From the NCBI GenBank assembly GCA_934183155.1, contig CAKPSB010000001.1, forward strand, positions 159,560 through 223,559: 64,000 nucleotides of DNA, in the 5' to 3' direction. Shown here in pieces: positions 17,680 to 26,647 of the stretch (its first letter is position 1; each line of letters starts with the position of its first letter). This stretch comes from an uncultured Bacilli bacterium. Lineage in GTDB: Bacteria; Bacillota_I; Bacilli_A; RF39; UBA660. The position numbers and the translations under genes were made by a program. The notes under the pieces are model-generated. The model did not search any database, was not told the DNA's origin, and saw only the letters and a program-made list of their open reading frames with translations.

Positions 17680-18639
17680 ATGAATTTATTTAAACCAAAC
17701 ATATATAAACAAATTTATAAAAAAATAAAAAAAGCCGACACTATAATTATTGCAAGACATGTAGGACCTGACCCTGATGCCCTAGGAAGTTCATTAGGCC
17801 TAAAGCAAATTATTTTAGATAATTTCAAAAACAAAAAAGTTTATGTAATAGGCTCTCCAGCCGCCAAATTCAGATATATTGGTGAACTAGATAAATTACC
17901 AGAAAATTTTGAAAAAGCTTTATTGATAGTTACTGACACACCAGATCACCGTAGAGTAGATGGTATCGATCCAAGAAGAATAAAAAATTCAATAAAAATT
18001 GATCATCATCCTTTTGTTGAAACAACATGTGCCTTAGAATGGATTGACGATAAAGCATCAAGTGCTTCACAGATGATTTTAGAATTTGCCATAAAAACCC
18101 ATCTAAAAATAACAACCCAAGCTGCTGAAAAAATATATATTGGTATAATCGCTGATACTAATAGATTTATGTTTTCATATACAAATTATAAAACATTTAA
18201 TCTTGTCAGTAATCTTTTAAAGCAAACAAATATTGATATTACAAAAATATATAACGAATTATACTTAAGACCATATAAAGAAATAAAATTTCAAGGATAT
18301 ATGGCTGAAAATTATCATATAACACCAAATAAAGTGGGATACTTAATAATTCATGATGAAAAATTAAAAGAATACAATGTAGATGCCGCAACACCAGGAA
18401 ATATGATAAATAGTTTTAACCATATAAATGAAATGCTTGTATGGGTTACAGCCACCGAAGATAAAGAATTAGGATCTTTTAGAATATCGATTAGATCAAG
18501 AGGACCTATTATTAACGAAGTTGCCGCTAATCACGGAGGCGGTGGTCATATATATGCCTCTGGCACAAGGCTTAAAACAGAAGAAGAAATAGAGTCATTA
18601 ATAAATGACTTAGATGTAGTAGCCCAAAAATATAATTAA
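17680..18639 (+). CDS. nrnA: DHH-family phosphoesterase, NrnA-like oligoribonuclease/pAp phosphatase
   Basis: The predicted protein has 319 residues. The DHH domain has His27, DPD (31-33), DTPD near residue 86 and DHH (108-110), which bind two manganese ions. The DHHA1 domain ends in GGGGHIYASG. Proteins of this length and pattern degrade 2-5-nt RNA and dephosphorylate pAp (NrnA), or hydrolyse pGpG or c-di-AMP products. There is no transmembrane or PAS segment, so it is not GdpP. The substrate range is inferred from the family. Confidence 0.88.
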   Translation: MNLFKPNIYKQIYKKIKKADTIIIARHVGPDPDALGSSLGLKQIILDNFKNKKVYVIGSPAAKFRYIGELDKLPENFEKALLIVTDTPDHRRVDGIDPRRIKNSIKIDHHPFVETTCALEWIDDKASSASQMILEFAIKTHLKITTQAAEKIYIGIIADTNRFMFSYTNYKTFNLVSNLLKQTNIDITKIYNELYLRPYKEIKFQGYMAENYHITPNKVGYLIIHDEKLKEYNVDAATPGNMINSFNHINEMLVWVTATEDKELGSFRISIRSRGPIINEVAANHGGGGHIYASGTRLKTEEEIESLINDLDVVAQKYN

Positions 18640-18662
18640 AATAAGCCATAAAGGCTTATTTT
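18640..18662 (+). terminator. Terminator shared by nrnA and the convergent Tyr/Pro-rich gene
   Basis: AATAAGCC / GGCTTATT with a 5-nt loop and T run. The stem carries the stop region of the minus-strand gene. Confidence 0.7.
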
Positions 18663-18859
18663 CGGTAATAAGGGTAATAAGGATAATAGGAATAATAAGG
18701 ATAAGGATAATACCCTTGATAATTAGGCCTATAATTTCCCCAAAACAGCGGAGAAATTAATCCACCAGTAATACCACCTAAAATAAATGGGCCTAAAAAG
18801 CGACCTTGCTCATACCCACCATTTAAACTGTAGTTATCTCTTTCATAACCAAAATTCAT
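18656..18859 (-). CDS. Small Gly/Tyr/Pro-rich protein (spore-coat-like composition)
   Basis: The predicted protein has 67 residues. On the minus strand a good site TAGGAGTGAT precedes the ATG. The N-terminal half is glycine-rich with a short hydrophobic stretch (FLGPFILGGITGGLISPLF), and the C-terminal half is almost only Tyr and Pro (YYPY units). Such composition is typical of coat or cross-linked surface proteins, and Spo0A is 4 kb away, but no family can be named. It ends in a terminator shared with nrnA. Confidence 0.6.
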   Translation of the reverse strand: MNFGYERDNYSLNGGYEQGRFLGPFILGGITGGLISPLFWGNYRPNYQGYYPYPYYSYYPYYPYYRK

Positions 18860-18958
18860 TGATAATCACTCCTATAACATAATATGAAATACTAAATTAA
18901 ATGTGAGTATTGTCATTCAATAAAAAAGATGATACACTTAAAACGAAGAGGTGTAATC

Positions 18959-19639
18959 ATGAAAACATGGAAAAAAATTGTAATAGGTGTGATATGTTTA
19001 TTAATAGGAATAATTTCCTTCATAATAATTGACACAATAGTAGAAGAAAATAAATTAGACAAAATAGTTGAAAATATGGAAAAAACAGGCAAAGTTAATA
19101 TGAAAATAGAAACTAATTCCTTAAAATCATTAGAAAAAGCAATCAAAAACGATTATAAAGATTTCTATGATCTATTAGACAAATTAGAAAATGAATATGG
19201 TAATCCCATATTTGAAAATTGCCTAAGTGCCGAAAACATCAAAAAGGACGGACCTAATTTTATAGATACAAAAAAAGAATTAGAAAATGTTAAAACATCT
19301 AGAAAAGAAATAAACGATAAAATGAAAAATATAGTTTCTAACAAAAGTGTAAATGATAAAATAGAAAAATATAATCTAAAAGAAGATGGATCAGATATAA
19401 ATTATAAAGAATATATAAAAATACTAAAACAAGATATAAACGAAACAATCAAAGAAGATGAAAAATTTAATAGTGATATTGATAATGCTATTAAAATATT
19501 TGACTTTTTAGAAGAAAACTATAGTCACTATACTGTTGAAGACAATAAGATATTATTTGACTCAAAACAAAGATTAGATAAATATAACTGGCTAGTTGAA
19601 AAAGTATGTGAAAATTGCAATACAAAAAGCGATATATAA
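18959..19639 (+). CDS. Unknown membrane-anchored, mostly helical protein
   Basis: The predicted protein has 226 residues. ATG 18959 follows GAGGTGTAAT; a more upstream ATG at 18929 would include the ribosome site. One N-terminal membrane helix (residues 7-28) is followed by a long Lys/Glu/Asn-rich helical domain, probably outside the cell, with a Cys in FENCLS and two near the end (VCENC). I do not recognise the family. The gene has its own terminator and is followed by a deacetylase-like gene. Confidence 0.6.
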   Translation: MKTWKKIVIGVICLLIGIISFIIIDTIVEENKLDKIVENMEKTGKVNMKIETNSLKSLEKAIKNDYKDFYDLLDKLENEYGNPIFENCLSAENIKKDGPNFIDTKKELENVKTSRKEINDKMKNIVSNKSVNDKIEKYNLKEDGSDINYKEYIKILKQDINETIKEDEKFNSDIDNAIKIFDFLEENYSHYTVEDNKILFDSKQRLDKYNWLVEKVCENCNTKSDI

Positions 19640-19650
19640 ATCGTTTTTTT
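19624..19650 (+). terminator. Rho-independent terminator
   Basis: GCGAT / ATCGT (one G-T pair), extended by A-T pairs, with seven or more T. It sits over the stop codon of the gene at 18959-19639. Confidence 0.7.
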
Positions 19651-19694
19651 TGTATAACATAAAAAAACAATCATATAATTCTTTAGGTGATTTA

Positions 19695-20540
19695 ATGAAA
19701 AAAATATTTCAATTTATTGGTATTATAACATTAACCATCGGAAGTTTTATATATACTGAAAAAGTAGCTATGACCGCAAAACAAACTGATTCACTACTAA
19801 ACGAAATAAAAAGCAAAAAAGATGGATATAAAGAAAATGCCATTGAGCCAATAATCAAAGAAAACACCATTATCCCTGGCGTAAATGGAAAAGAAATAAA
19901 TACCCAAAAAAGTTATGAAAATATGACAAAAGTAGGTTATTTTAATGATAAATTATTAGAATATAAAACACTGAAAGTAGAAAATCAATTAGACAAAAAC
20001 AAAGATAAATATATTATAAATGGGAATAATACCAAAAACGAAATTGCTTTAATTTTTAAAATAAAAAGTGATGACGACATCACAAATATTAGTACTATTT
20101 TAAAACAAAATAATGCCAAAGCAACGTTCTTTGTTAATTCAAATTATTTAGAAAAAAATCACAATCAAATAATAGAACTAGCAAACCAAGGCCATACAAT
20201 TGGAAACCTAAGCAATAACGATGACTATAACGATAGTGATTTTGCTTGGATAAATACCATTATAACCAATATAGGAAAACAGAAATATAATTATTGTTTT
20301 ACCCTAAAACCAAATAAAAAAATATTAAATATTTGTAAATTATATAACTCATACACTATCATGCCGCAAACAATTATTAAAAAAAATCCTTTTGTTAATT
20401 TAAAAAAGCAAATGATATCGCAAAATATGATTGTATTTGCCTTAACCCCATCTTTGAATGAACAAATGTCACTAATTATAAATTATGTTTTGTCAAAAGG
20501 ATATAATTTAGTATCACTCGAAACACTGCTTAAAGAATAA
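19695..20540 (+). CDS. Degenerate polysaccharide deacetylase-like secreted protein
   Basis: The predicted protein has 281 residues. ATG 19695 follows TAGGTGAT. A signal or anchor helix spans residues 4-22. From about residue 115 the NodB fold can be traced: EIALIFKIKSDDD at motif 1, NNAKATFFVNSNYLEKN, then ANQGHTIGNLSNND at motif 2. The metal ligands are not canonical: the TFDDG of motif 1 is KSDDD, and the HxxxH of motif 2 has lost a histidine (NLSNND). It may bind glycans rather than deacetylate peptidoglycan, or act on something else. The fold call is likely; activity is doubtful. Confidence 0.65.
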   Translation: MKKIFQFIGIITLTIGSFIYTEKVAMTAKQTDSLLNEIKSKKDGYKENAIEPIIKENTIIPGVNGKEINTQKSYENMTKVGYFNDKLLEYKTLKVENQLDKNKDKYIINGNNTKNEIALIFKIKSDDDITNISTILKQNNAKATFFVNSNYLEKNHNQIIELANQGHTIGNLSNNDDYNDSDFAWINTIITNIGKQKYNYCFTLKPNKKILNICKLYNSYTIMPQTIIKKNPFVNLKKQMISQNMIVFALTPSLNEQMSLIINYVLSKGYNLVSLETLLKE

Positions 20541-20635
20541 TGACTAATCACTATAAATTAAATTATATATAAAAATTCTAATAATAAAACAGCAAAAGTA
20601 TTTGTCCAAACCACATAATAAACAGATTATATTTT

Positions 20636-20672
20636 AAAAAGAAGGCACTATAAAATAATGCGCCTTCTTTTT
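20636..20672 (+). terminator. Rho-independent terminator
   Basis: A-rich GAAGGC / GCCTTC stem flanked by A and T runs, placed between the deacetylase-like gene and parE. Confidence 0.7.
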
Positions 20673-20690
20673 AAAAACACAAGTTATCGT

Positions 20691-20719
20691 TTGTTTTTTA
20701 AGGCTTTTTTTGTTATAAT
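20691..20719 (+). promoter_or_regulatory. Promoter of parE-parC operon
   Basis: TTGTTT (20691-20696), 17 bp, TATAAT (20714-20719) with an extended TG at 20711-20712. It is 18 bp before the ATG at 20737. Confidence 0.65.
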
Positions 20720-20736
20720 TGATATTGGTGATAACA

Positions 20737-22644
20737 ATGGTAAAATATGATGAGCATTCAATAAAAATATTAGAAGGACTAGAAGCAGTTCGAAAAAGAC
20801 CAGGTATGTATATTGGATCAACTGATAAAAGAGGCCTTCATCACTTAGTATGGGAAATTGTTGATAACGGTATAGATGAAGTAATCAACGGATATGGTAA
20901 TAAAATTATTGTAACCATGCACAATGATGGCAGTATAAGCGTTGAAGATTTTGGTAGAGGTGTTCCAACTGGAATGCATGAAAGTGGAAAATCAACCCCT
21001 GAAGTAATTTACACAATTCTTCATGCAGGAGGTAAATTCGAAACATCTGGATATAAAGTATCAGGTGGACTTCACGGCGTAGGAGCGTCAGTTGTAAATG
21101 CCTTAAGTAAATGGATGAAAGTAAATATAAAAAGAGATGGATACGAATATTATATTAGTTTTAAAAACGGCGGACATTTAGATGTTCCATTAAAAAAATT
21201 AGAAAAAACAAATAAAACAGGAACTAAAGTTCATTTTATGCCAGACGATACAATATTTCAAACAACAACATTTTCTTTTTCAACTATATGTGAAAGAATG
21301 CAAGAAAGTGCCTTCCTGTTAAAAAATCTAACAATAGAAGTCATAGATGAAATAACCAATAGAAAAGAAACATATCACTATGAAAAAGGCTTAAATTCAT
21401 TCGTCGAATACTTAGATACAGACAAGAAAACACTTCATAAGCCATACGATTTTAACAGCATTAAAGATGGTATAAACGTAGAGGTCGCATTTCAATATAC
21501 CGAAAGCTATTCTGAAAATATTATTTCGTTTGTAAATAACGTTAAAACCTCTGATGGAGGAACTCATGAAGTAGGATTTAAAACAGCTATTACTAGAGTA
21601 TTTAATGATTATGCCAGAAATAATGGATATTTAAAAAATAAAGATAAAAATTTTGAAGGCCCAGATACTAGAGAAGGACTAACGGCCATTATAAGTTTAC
21701 AAATACCTGAAGAACTACTACAATTTGAAGGCCAAACAAAAGGCAAATTAGGCACACCATTAGCCAGAACAATAGTTGATAGTATAACCACCGAAAAAAT
21801 GCAATTTTTCTTGGAAGAAAACAAAGAAATAGCTACAAAAATATTAGAAAAAATGGTTAAATCTAAACAGGTAAGAGAAGCCGCAAGAAAAGCCAGAGAT
21901 GAAGCTAGAAACGGCAAAGGAAAAAGCAAAAAAGAAAAATCAATATCAGACAAATTCACACCAGCTCAGTCAAAAAATCCTAAAATAAACGAACTTTTTT
22001 TAGTCGAAGGAGACTCAGCCGGAGGTTCTGCCAAACAAGGTAGAGATAGAAAATTTCAAGCCATCCTTCCATTGAGAGGTAAGGTAATAAATACCGAAAA
22101 AGCTTCTTTAACTGATGTTTTAGCAAATAATGAAATTAACACAATGATTCAAACAATAGGTGCTGGAATTGGTTCAGACTTTAACATTAAAGATTGTAAT
22201 TATGATAAAGTAATAATCATGACTGATGCTGATGACGATGGAGCGCATATAGCCATCCTTCTTTTAACTTTTTTTTATCGTTTTATGAAACCATTAATAG
22301 AAAATGGACATTTATATATAGCCATGCCACCATTATATGCTCTAAAAAATGGCAATAAAATATATGGATATTCTTGGACCGATGAGGAAGCCGAAGAAAT
22401 CAGAAAAAAACATAAAATAAAACTAGAAAAACAAAGGTATAAAGGTCTAGGAGAAATGAATGCTGAACAACTTTGGGAAACAACTATGGATCCAGACAAA
22501 AGAAATCTAATCAAAGTCAATCTTACAGACGCTTCACTTGCTGAAAGAAGAGTAAGCGTACTAATGGGAGACAATGTTGAACCAAGAAAAGAGTGGATTG
22601 AAGAAAATGTTGACTTTACTTTAGAAGATAACTATGCGAAGTAG
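20737..22644 (+). CDS. parE: DNA topoisomerase IV subunit B
   Basis: The predicted protein has 635 residues. The ATG at 20737 follows GGTGATAAC. The GHKL ATPase has EIVDNGIDE, VEDFGRGVPTG and GGLHGVGASVVNALS; the transducer follows, and the TOPRIM domain has the EGDSAGGSAKQGRDR motif and TDADDDGAH. SAKQ and the FQAILPLRGK block suit ParE, and the partner gene 8 bp downstream is ParC-like. The enzyme separates daughter chromosomes after replication. ParE rather than GyrB is chosen because of the length of the pair and the operon; no second gyrase set is in view to compare. Confidence 0.92.
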   Translation: MVKYDEHSIKILEGLEAVRKRPGMYIGSTDKRGLHHLVWEIVDNGIDEVINGYGNKIIVTMHNDGSISVEDFGRGVPTGMHESGKSTPEVIYTILHAGGKFETSGYKVSGGLHGVGASVVNALSKWMKVNIKRDGYEYYISFKNGGHLDVPLKKLEKTNKTGTKVHFMPDDTIFQTTTFSFSTICERMQESAFLLKNLTIEVIDEITNRKETYHYEKGLNSFVEYLDTDKKTLHKPYDFNSIKDGINVEVAFQYTESYSENIISFVNNVKTSDGGTHEVGFKTAITRVFNDYARNNGYLKNKDKNFEGPDTREGLTAIISLQIPEELLQFEGQTKGKLGTPLARTIVDSITTEKMQFFLEENKEIATKILEKMVKSKQVREAARKARDEARNGKGKSKKEKSISDKFTPAQSKNPKINELFLVEGDSAGGSAKQGRDRKFQAILPLRGKVINTEKASLTDVLANNEINTMIQTIGAGIGSDFNIKDCNYDKVIIMTDADDDGAHIAILLLTFFYRFMKPLIENGHLYIAMPPLYALKNGNKIYGYSWTDEEAEEIRKKHKIKLEKQRYKGLGEMNAEQLWETTMDPDKRNLIKVNLTDASLAERRVSVLMGDNVEPRKEWIEENVDFTLEDNYAK

Positions 22645-22652
22645 GTGATAAA

Positions 22653-25172
22653 ATGGAAGAAGCAGTAAAAAGAATATACGATTATTCCCTAGAATATATT
22701 ATGGGCGATAGTTTTGCCAGATACGCTAAAGCAATAATTCAAGATAGAGCACTACCTGACGTTAGAGATGGTCTAAAACCAGTCCAAAGACGTATTTTAT
22801 ATGGAATGTATAAAGATAATAATACGTATGATAAGCCAACAAAAAAATCAGCCAAAGCAGTCGGAAACATTATGGGATTTTATCATCCACATGGAGATTC
22901 AAGCATTTATGACGCTCTAGTAAGAATGAGCCAATGGTGGAAAAATAATTTATGTTACGTTGAAATGCAAGGAAATAATGGTTCCATGGACGGTGATGGA
23001 GCGGCCGCTATGCGTTATACCGAAGCAAGATTATCAAAAGTGGCTGGAGAGCTTTTAAAAGACATAAATAAAGATACCGTTTTAATGAGCTTAAACTATG
23101 ATGATACACTACTAGAACCAACCGTATTACCAGCTAAATACCCTAACTTACTCGTCAATGGAGCAACAGGTATTTCCGCCGGATATGCCACAAATATTCC
23201 TCCACACAATCTAGGAGAAATAATTGATGCCACTATTGCAAAAATAGATAATCCAAACTGTACATTAGATGATATTTTAAAAATAGTTAAAGGACCAGAT
23301 TTTCCAACAGGCGGAGTGGCTGAAGGATTAAAAGGAATAAAAGAAGCCTTTGAAAAAGGAAAAGGCAAAGTAAATGTTAGATGTAAATATGAAATAACTG
23401 GTCCGAAATCAAAACGTCAAATAATTATCAGTGAAATACCATACGAAGTCAATAAAGCATCATTAGTTAAAAAAATAGATGATATTAGAATAGAAAAGAA
23501 AATAGATGGAATTTCTGAAGTGCGTGATGAAACCGATCGAAATGGACTCCAAATAGCCATTGACTTAAAAAAAGATGCCAACGAACAGTTAATAATAAAT
23601 TACTTATTAAAAAACACTGAAATGATGGTTTCATATAATTACAATATGGTCGCTATTGTTAATCATAGACCAATGGTATTAGGTATAATAGCCATAATAG
23701 ATGCATATATAGCACATCAAAAAGAAGTTATAACAAGAAGAACTGAATTTGATTTAAAAGTTGCCCAAGCAAGAATGCATATATTAGAAGGATTAATAAA
23801 AGCTTTATCAATTCTAGATGAAGTAATAAAAACTATCCGAGCTTCAAAAAACAAAGCCCAAGCTATTGAAAACTTACAAAAAGAATATGAATTTACACAA
23901 AAGCAAGCCGAAGCTATTGTAAATCTACAATTATACAAATTAACTAATACAGATGTAACAGAACTTGAAAATGAAATGAAACAAAAAGAAAAAGAAATAG
24001 CTGTATGGACACAAATATTAGAAAACGAAGATGCTTTAAAACACGTTATGAAAACTGAATTGAAATTAGTCAAAGACCAGTATGCTACACCACGAAAAAC
24101 AGAAATAAAAGATGAAGTGACCGAAATAAAAATAGATACAACATCATTAATTCCCAAAGAAGATTGCATTGTTGTTGTAACTGATGAAGGATATGTAAAA
24201 AGAGTATCATTAAGAAGTTACGCCGCATCTAATGATGAAACCGGTTTAAAAGAAAAGGATTTCAAAACAGCTATTTATGAAGCTAATACAATGGATACAT
24301 TACTATTATTTACATCATTAGGAAATTTCTTATATGTTCCAGTATATGAATTACCAGATTTAAAATGGAAAGATTTAGGAAAACACATCAGTAATATTAT
24401 AAAAATAAGTGCAGATGAAGATATAATATATTCATACTTAACAAAGGATTTCAAAGATAAAACTAATTTCCTAACATTTACTAAAAATGGTATGGTTAAA
24501 CAAACAAGTATTGATGTAATGCAAGTTCAAAGATATTCAAAACCAATAAGTTTAATGAAATTAAAAGAAAAGGATAAAGTAATATCAGCCTGCATAGCAA
24601 AAGAAGAAATATTAATTGCTACCCATAATGGATTTGCCTTAAGATATTCATCAAAAGAAGTCCCACTAACAGGACTAAGGGGAAGTGGCGTAAAAGCAAT
24701 TAGTCTTAAAGAAGATTATGTAATAGGAGCATCTAGCTTTAATGATTCTGAATTTGCCCTATTTGTAACCGATAAAGGTACAGCAAAAAGAGTAAAAATA
24801 TCTGAATTTGATAAAATGACTAGAGCCAGAAAAGGTTTATTAGCAATAAGGGACGTCAAAACAAATCCTTATCATTTAATTTCCTTATTAATAATTACAA
24901 ATAAAAAAGAAATAGGAATTTTAACTGATGAAATTATATATCATAAAGCTGTAGAATTTCCAATATGCGATCGTTATCAAACAGGATCTTTAATTACAAA
25001 AGATAAGGTAAATAAAGTGTTTGTTAAAACTGAAATGTTATCTAAAGAAGATATAGAAAACGTTGAAATATTAGATAATAATATACAAGAAGAAACGCAA
25101 CTTTCACTAGATCAAATAGACGAAAAAATATATACAATAGATGATTTTCTAAACAATGTAAAAGAAGACTAA
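22653..25172 (+). CDS. parC: DNA topoisomerase IV subunit A
   Basis: The predicted protein has 839 residues. The ATG at 22653 follows TAGGTGAT, 8 bp after parE. The breakage-reunion domain begins with DRALPDVRDGLKPVQRRIL; the quinolone-determining segment is present (HPHGDSSIYDALVRM), and the catalytic tyrosine is Tyr122 in AMRYTEARLS. The C-terminal beta-pinwheel blades run from about residue 505 on (VVVTDEGYVKR and similar). No GyrA-box (QRRGGKG type) is obvious, which supports ParC. It works with ParE in chromosome decatenation. Confidence 0.92.
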   Translation: MEEAVKRIYDYSLEYIMGDSFARYAKAIIQDRALPDVRDGLKPVQRRILYGMYKDNNTYDKPTKKSAKAVGNIMGFYHPHGDSSIYDALVRMSQWWKNNLCYVEMQGNNGSMDGDGAAAMRYTEARLSKVAGELLKDINKDTVLMSLNYDDTLLEPTVLPAKYPNLLVNGATGISAGYATNIPPHNLGEIIDATIAKIDNPNCTLDDILKIVKGPDFPTGGVAEGLKGIKEAFEKGKGKVNVRCKYEITGPKSKRQIIISEIPYEVNKASLVKKIDDIRIEKKIDGISEVRDETDRNGLQIAIDLKKDANEQLIINYLLKNTEMMVSYNYNMVAIVNHRPMVLGIIAIIDAYIAHQKEVITRRTEFDLKVAQARMHILEGLIKALSILDEVIKTIRASKNKAQAIENLQKEYEFTQKQAEAIVNLQLYKLTNTDVTELENEMKQKEKEIAVWTQILENEDALKHVMKTELKLVKDQYATPRKTEIKDEVTEIKIDTTSLIPKEDCIVVVTDEGYVKRVSLRSYAASNDETGLKEKDFKTAIYEANTMDTLLLFTSLGNFLYVPVYELPDLKWKDLGKHISNIIKISADEDIIYSYLTKDFKDKTNFLTFTKNGMVKQTSIDVMQVQRYSKPISLMKLKEKDKVISACIAKEEILIATHNGFALRYSSKEVPLTGLRGSGVKAISLKEDYVIGASSFNDSEFALFVTDKGTAKRVKISEFDKMTRARKGLLAIRDVKTNPYHLISLLIITNKKEIGILTDEIIYHKAVEFPICDRYQTGSLITKDKVNKVFVKTEMLSKEDIENVEILDNNIQEETQLSLDQIDEKIYTIDDFLNNVKED

Positions 25173-25187
25173 ATCTTCTTTTTTTGT
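25161..25187 (+). terminator. Rho-independent terminator after parC
   Basis: AAAGAAGA / TCTTCTTT stem, 5-nt loop, T run; it begins in the last parC codons. Confidence 0.85.
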
Positions 25188-25256
25188 GTAAAGTAAAATA
25201 AAAAAATATAAAATACTTAAAAGTTCATGATATACTTATATCATCGGAGTGATAAT

Positions 25257-26348
25257 ATGAATAAAAAACGCATTATTTTATCAATAATAGTTTTAATGCT
25301 ATTGATAACAGTAGGGATTTATAAAATAAATATTGAAACTAATTACAAAAATAAAACGGCTGAAAAGATATCTAACCAAAACAGTACCAAAAAAACAATT
25401 AATAAAAAAGAAACCATCAATAAAAAATCAAAAAAAGAAGAAATAAAAAAGGAAAATGAAAACAAAGAAACCTCATCAGAACAATTATCAAAAGAAGAAA
25501 AACAAAACGATTTGCAAAAAAATGAAAAAAGTAGTTCACAACAAGCAAACCAAGATAATTCACAAAAAATAAGTCAAGACAATTCACAAAAAGTAACGCA
25601 AAATAACTCACAAACTTCCCCAAGCACAGCCCACACAAAAACTCAAGCCGAAATAAACAATGAAAAAAGGGTAAACTTAGAAAATACTTATGGCGTAAAA
25701 ATAACCTATAAATCTGAAATGAATAATTATTATGTCCCAGGTTATGGATATCCAACTCAATTGACTGATGATAACCAAATAAGCAGAATACTAAATGAAA
25801 TTGATACTGGTTTAAAAAAATATCCCTCAGGATTTTTCTATGAAATAAAAAACAATTATAAACAAGTAAATTTATATTTAGTTTCTAACTTGGGAAACAG
25901 TTATTCAGGATTAACAAATAATAGTGGCTCTCAAACAATAACCACATTAGCAACCGAAGGGTACTTATTTGAGCACACCATGCATCATGAACTCATGCAT
26001 TATATAGATTGCTACTTAGCAAATAAGATAGGTGCGTGGAATTTAGAAAACAGTATGATAAATCTAAATCCTAAAGATTTTAATTATGGAGCTGTCAATA
26101 ATAACTATATTCAAAATAATAACAGCCTAGAAAACACATATTTTTTGTCAGCTTATTCTCAGACAAGTTATATGGAAGATAGAGCAGTTCTATTTTCTGA
26201 TATGATGACTAGAACTTACAAAAAATCATATTACTCGGTAAACTGCCCAGTAAATACCAAAGCAAAATTAATAAGCAATCAGTTAAGCACATACATATCA
26301 GCAGTTCAAAGATCAACATACAAACATTGGGACAGAATGATAGCGTAA
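25257..26348 (+). CDS. Secreted or membrane-tethered HExxH zinc metalloprotease
   Basis: The predicted protein has 363 residues. ATG 25257 follows CGGAGTGAT. A membrane helix (5-24) leads to a low-complexity Lys/Glu/Gln/Ser linker (about 30-130) with three copies of a DNSQK-like unit. The globular part carries HHELMHYID: His244, Glu245 and His248 form the zinc motif, and Glu307 in YMEDRAVLF is a good candidate for the third ligand region of a gluzincin. The arrangement recalls the catalytic domain of lethal-factor-like (ATLF) peptidases, but I cannot fix the family. It should act outside the cell, perhaps on wall or host proteins. It stands alone with its own terminator. Confidence 0.7.
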   Translation: MNKKRIILSIIVLMLLITVGIYKINIETNYKNKTAEKISNQNSTKKTINKKETINKKSKKEEIKKENENKETSSEQLSKEEKQNDLQKNEKSSSQQANQDNSQKISQDNSQKVTQNNSQTSPSTAHTKTQAEINNEKRVNLENTYGVKITYKSEMNNYYVPGYGYPTQLTDDNQISRILNEIDTGLKKYPSGFFYEIKNNYKQVNLYLVSNLGNSYSGLTNNSGSQTITTLATEGYLFEHTMHHELMHYIDCYLANKIGAWNLENSMINLNPKDFNYGAVNNNYIQNNNSLENTYFLSAYSQTSYMEDRAVLFSDMMTRTYKKSYYSVNCPVNTKAKLISNQLSTYISAVQRSTYKHWDRMIA

Positions 26349-26359
26349 AATATAACTAA

Positions 26360-26387
26360 AATTATGAAATAAGTTCATAATTTTTTT
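26360..26387 (+). terminator. Rho-independent terminator
   Basis: AATTATGAA / TTCATAATT with a 5-nt loop and T run after the metalloprotease gene. Confidence 0.8.
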
Positions 26388-26417
26388 AATATAAAATAAA
26401 ATTGTATAGGTGGTAGT

Positions 26418-26639
26418 ATGATGCTTTCCGAGATGCAGTCAAAAGACATAATAAATATATTTGATGGTAAAAAAATAGGTAACATCATCGACATATCAGT
26501 GGATAAAACTGGCAAAATAATTGAAATGATAGTTCAAAGAAAAAAATTTATTTTCTTTAGCGCTGGCACTACCAAAATCAAGTGGATTCAAATTGACAAA
26601 ATTGGCAAAGATGTTATACTAGTAAATGTAAATAACTAG
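26418..26639 (+). CDS. YlmC/YmxH-family PRC-barrel protein
   Basis: The predicted protein has 73 residues. It has the PRC-barrel pattern of the YlmC/YmxH family: LSEMQSKDIINIFDGKKIGNI followed by DKTGKIIEMIVQ and IKWIQIDKIGKDVILV. Members are conserved in endospore formers and are often called sporulation proteins, though their function is unknown. Two ATGs (26418, 26421) follow AGGTGG; either may be used. The GT4 gene starts 8 bp downstream, so they form an operon. Confidence 0.8.
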   Translation: MMLSEMQSKDIINIFDGKKIGNIIDISVDKTGKIIEMIVQRKKFIFFSAGTTKIKWIQIDKIGKDVILVNVNN

Positions 26640-26647
26640 GAGGATTT

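Noticed and set aside
19596..19694. Upstream extension of the deacetylase-like gene
   Set aside because: The added codons overlap the preceding gene and its terminator; ATG 19695 has a proper TAGGTGAT site and starts a signal peptide.
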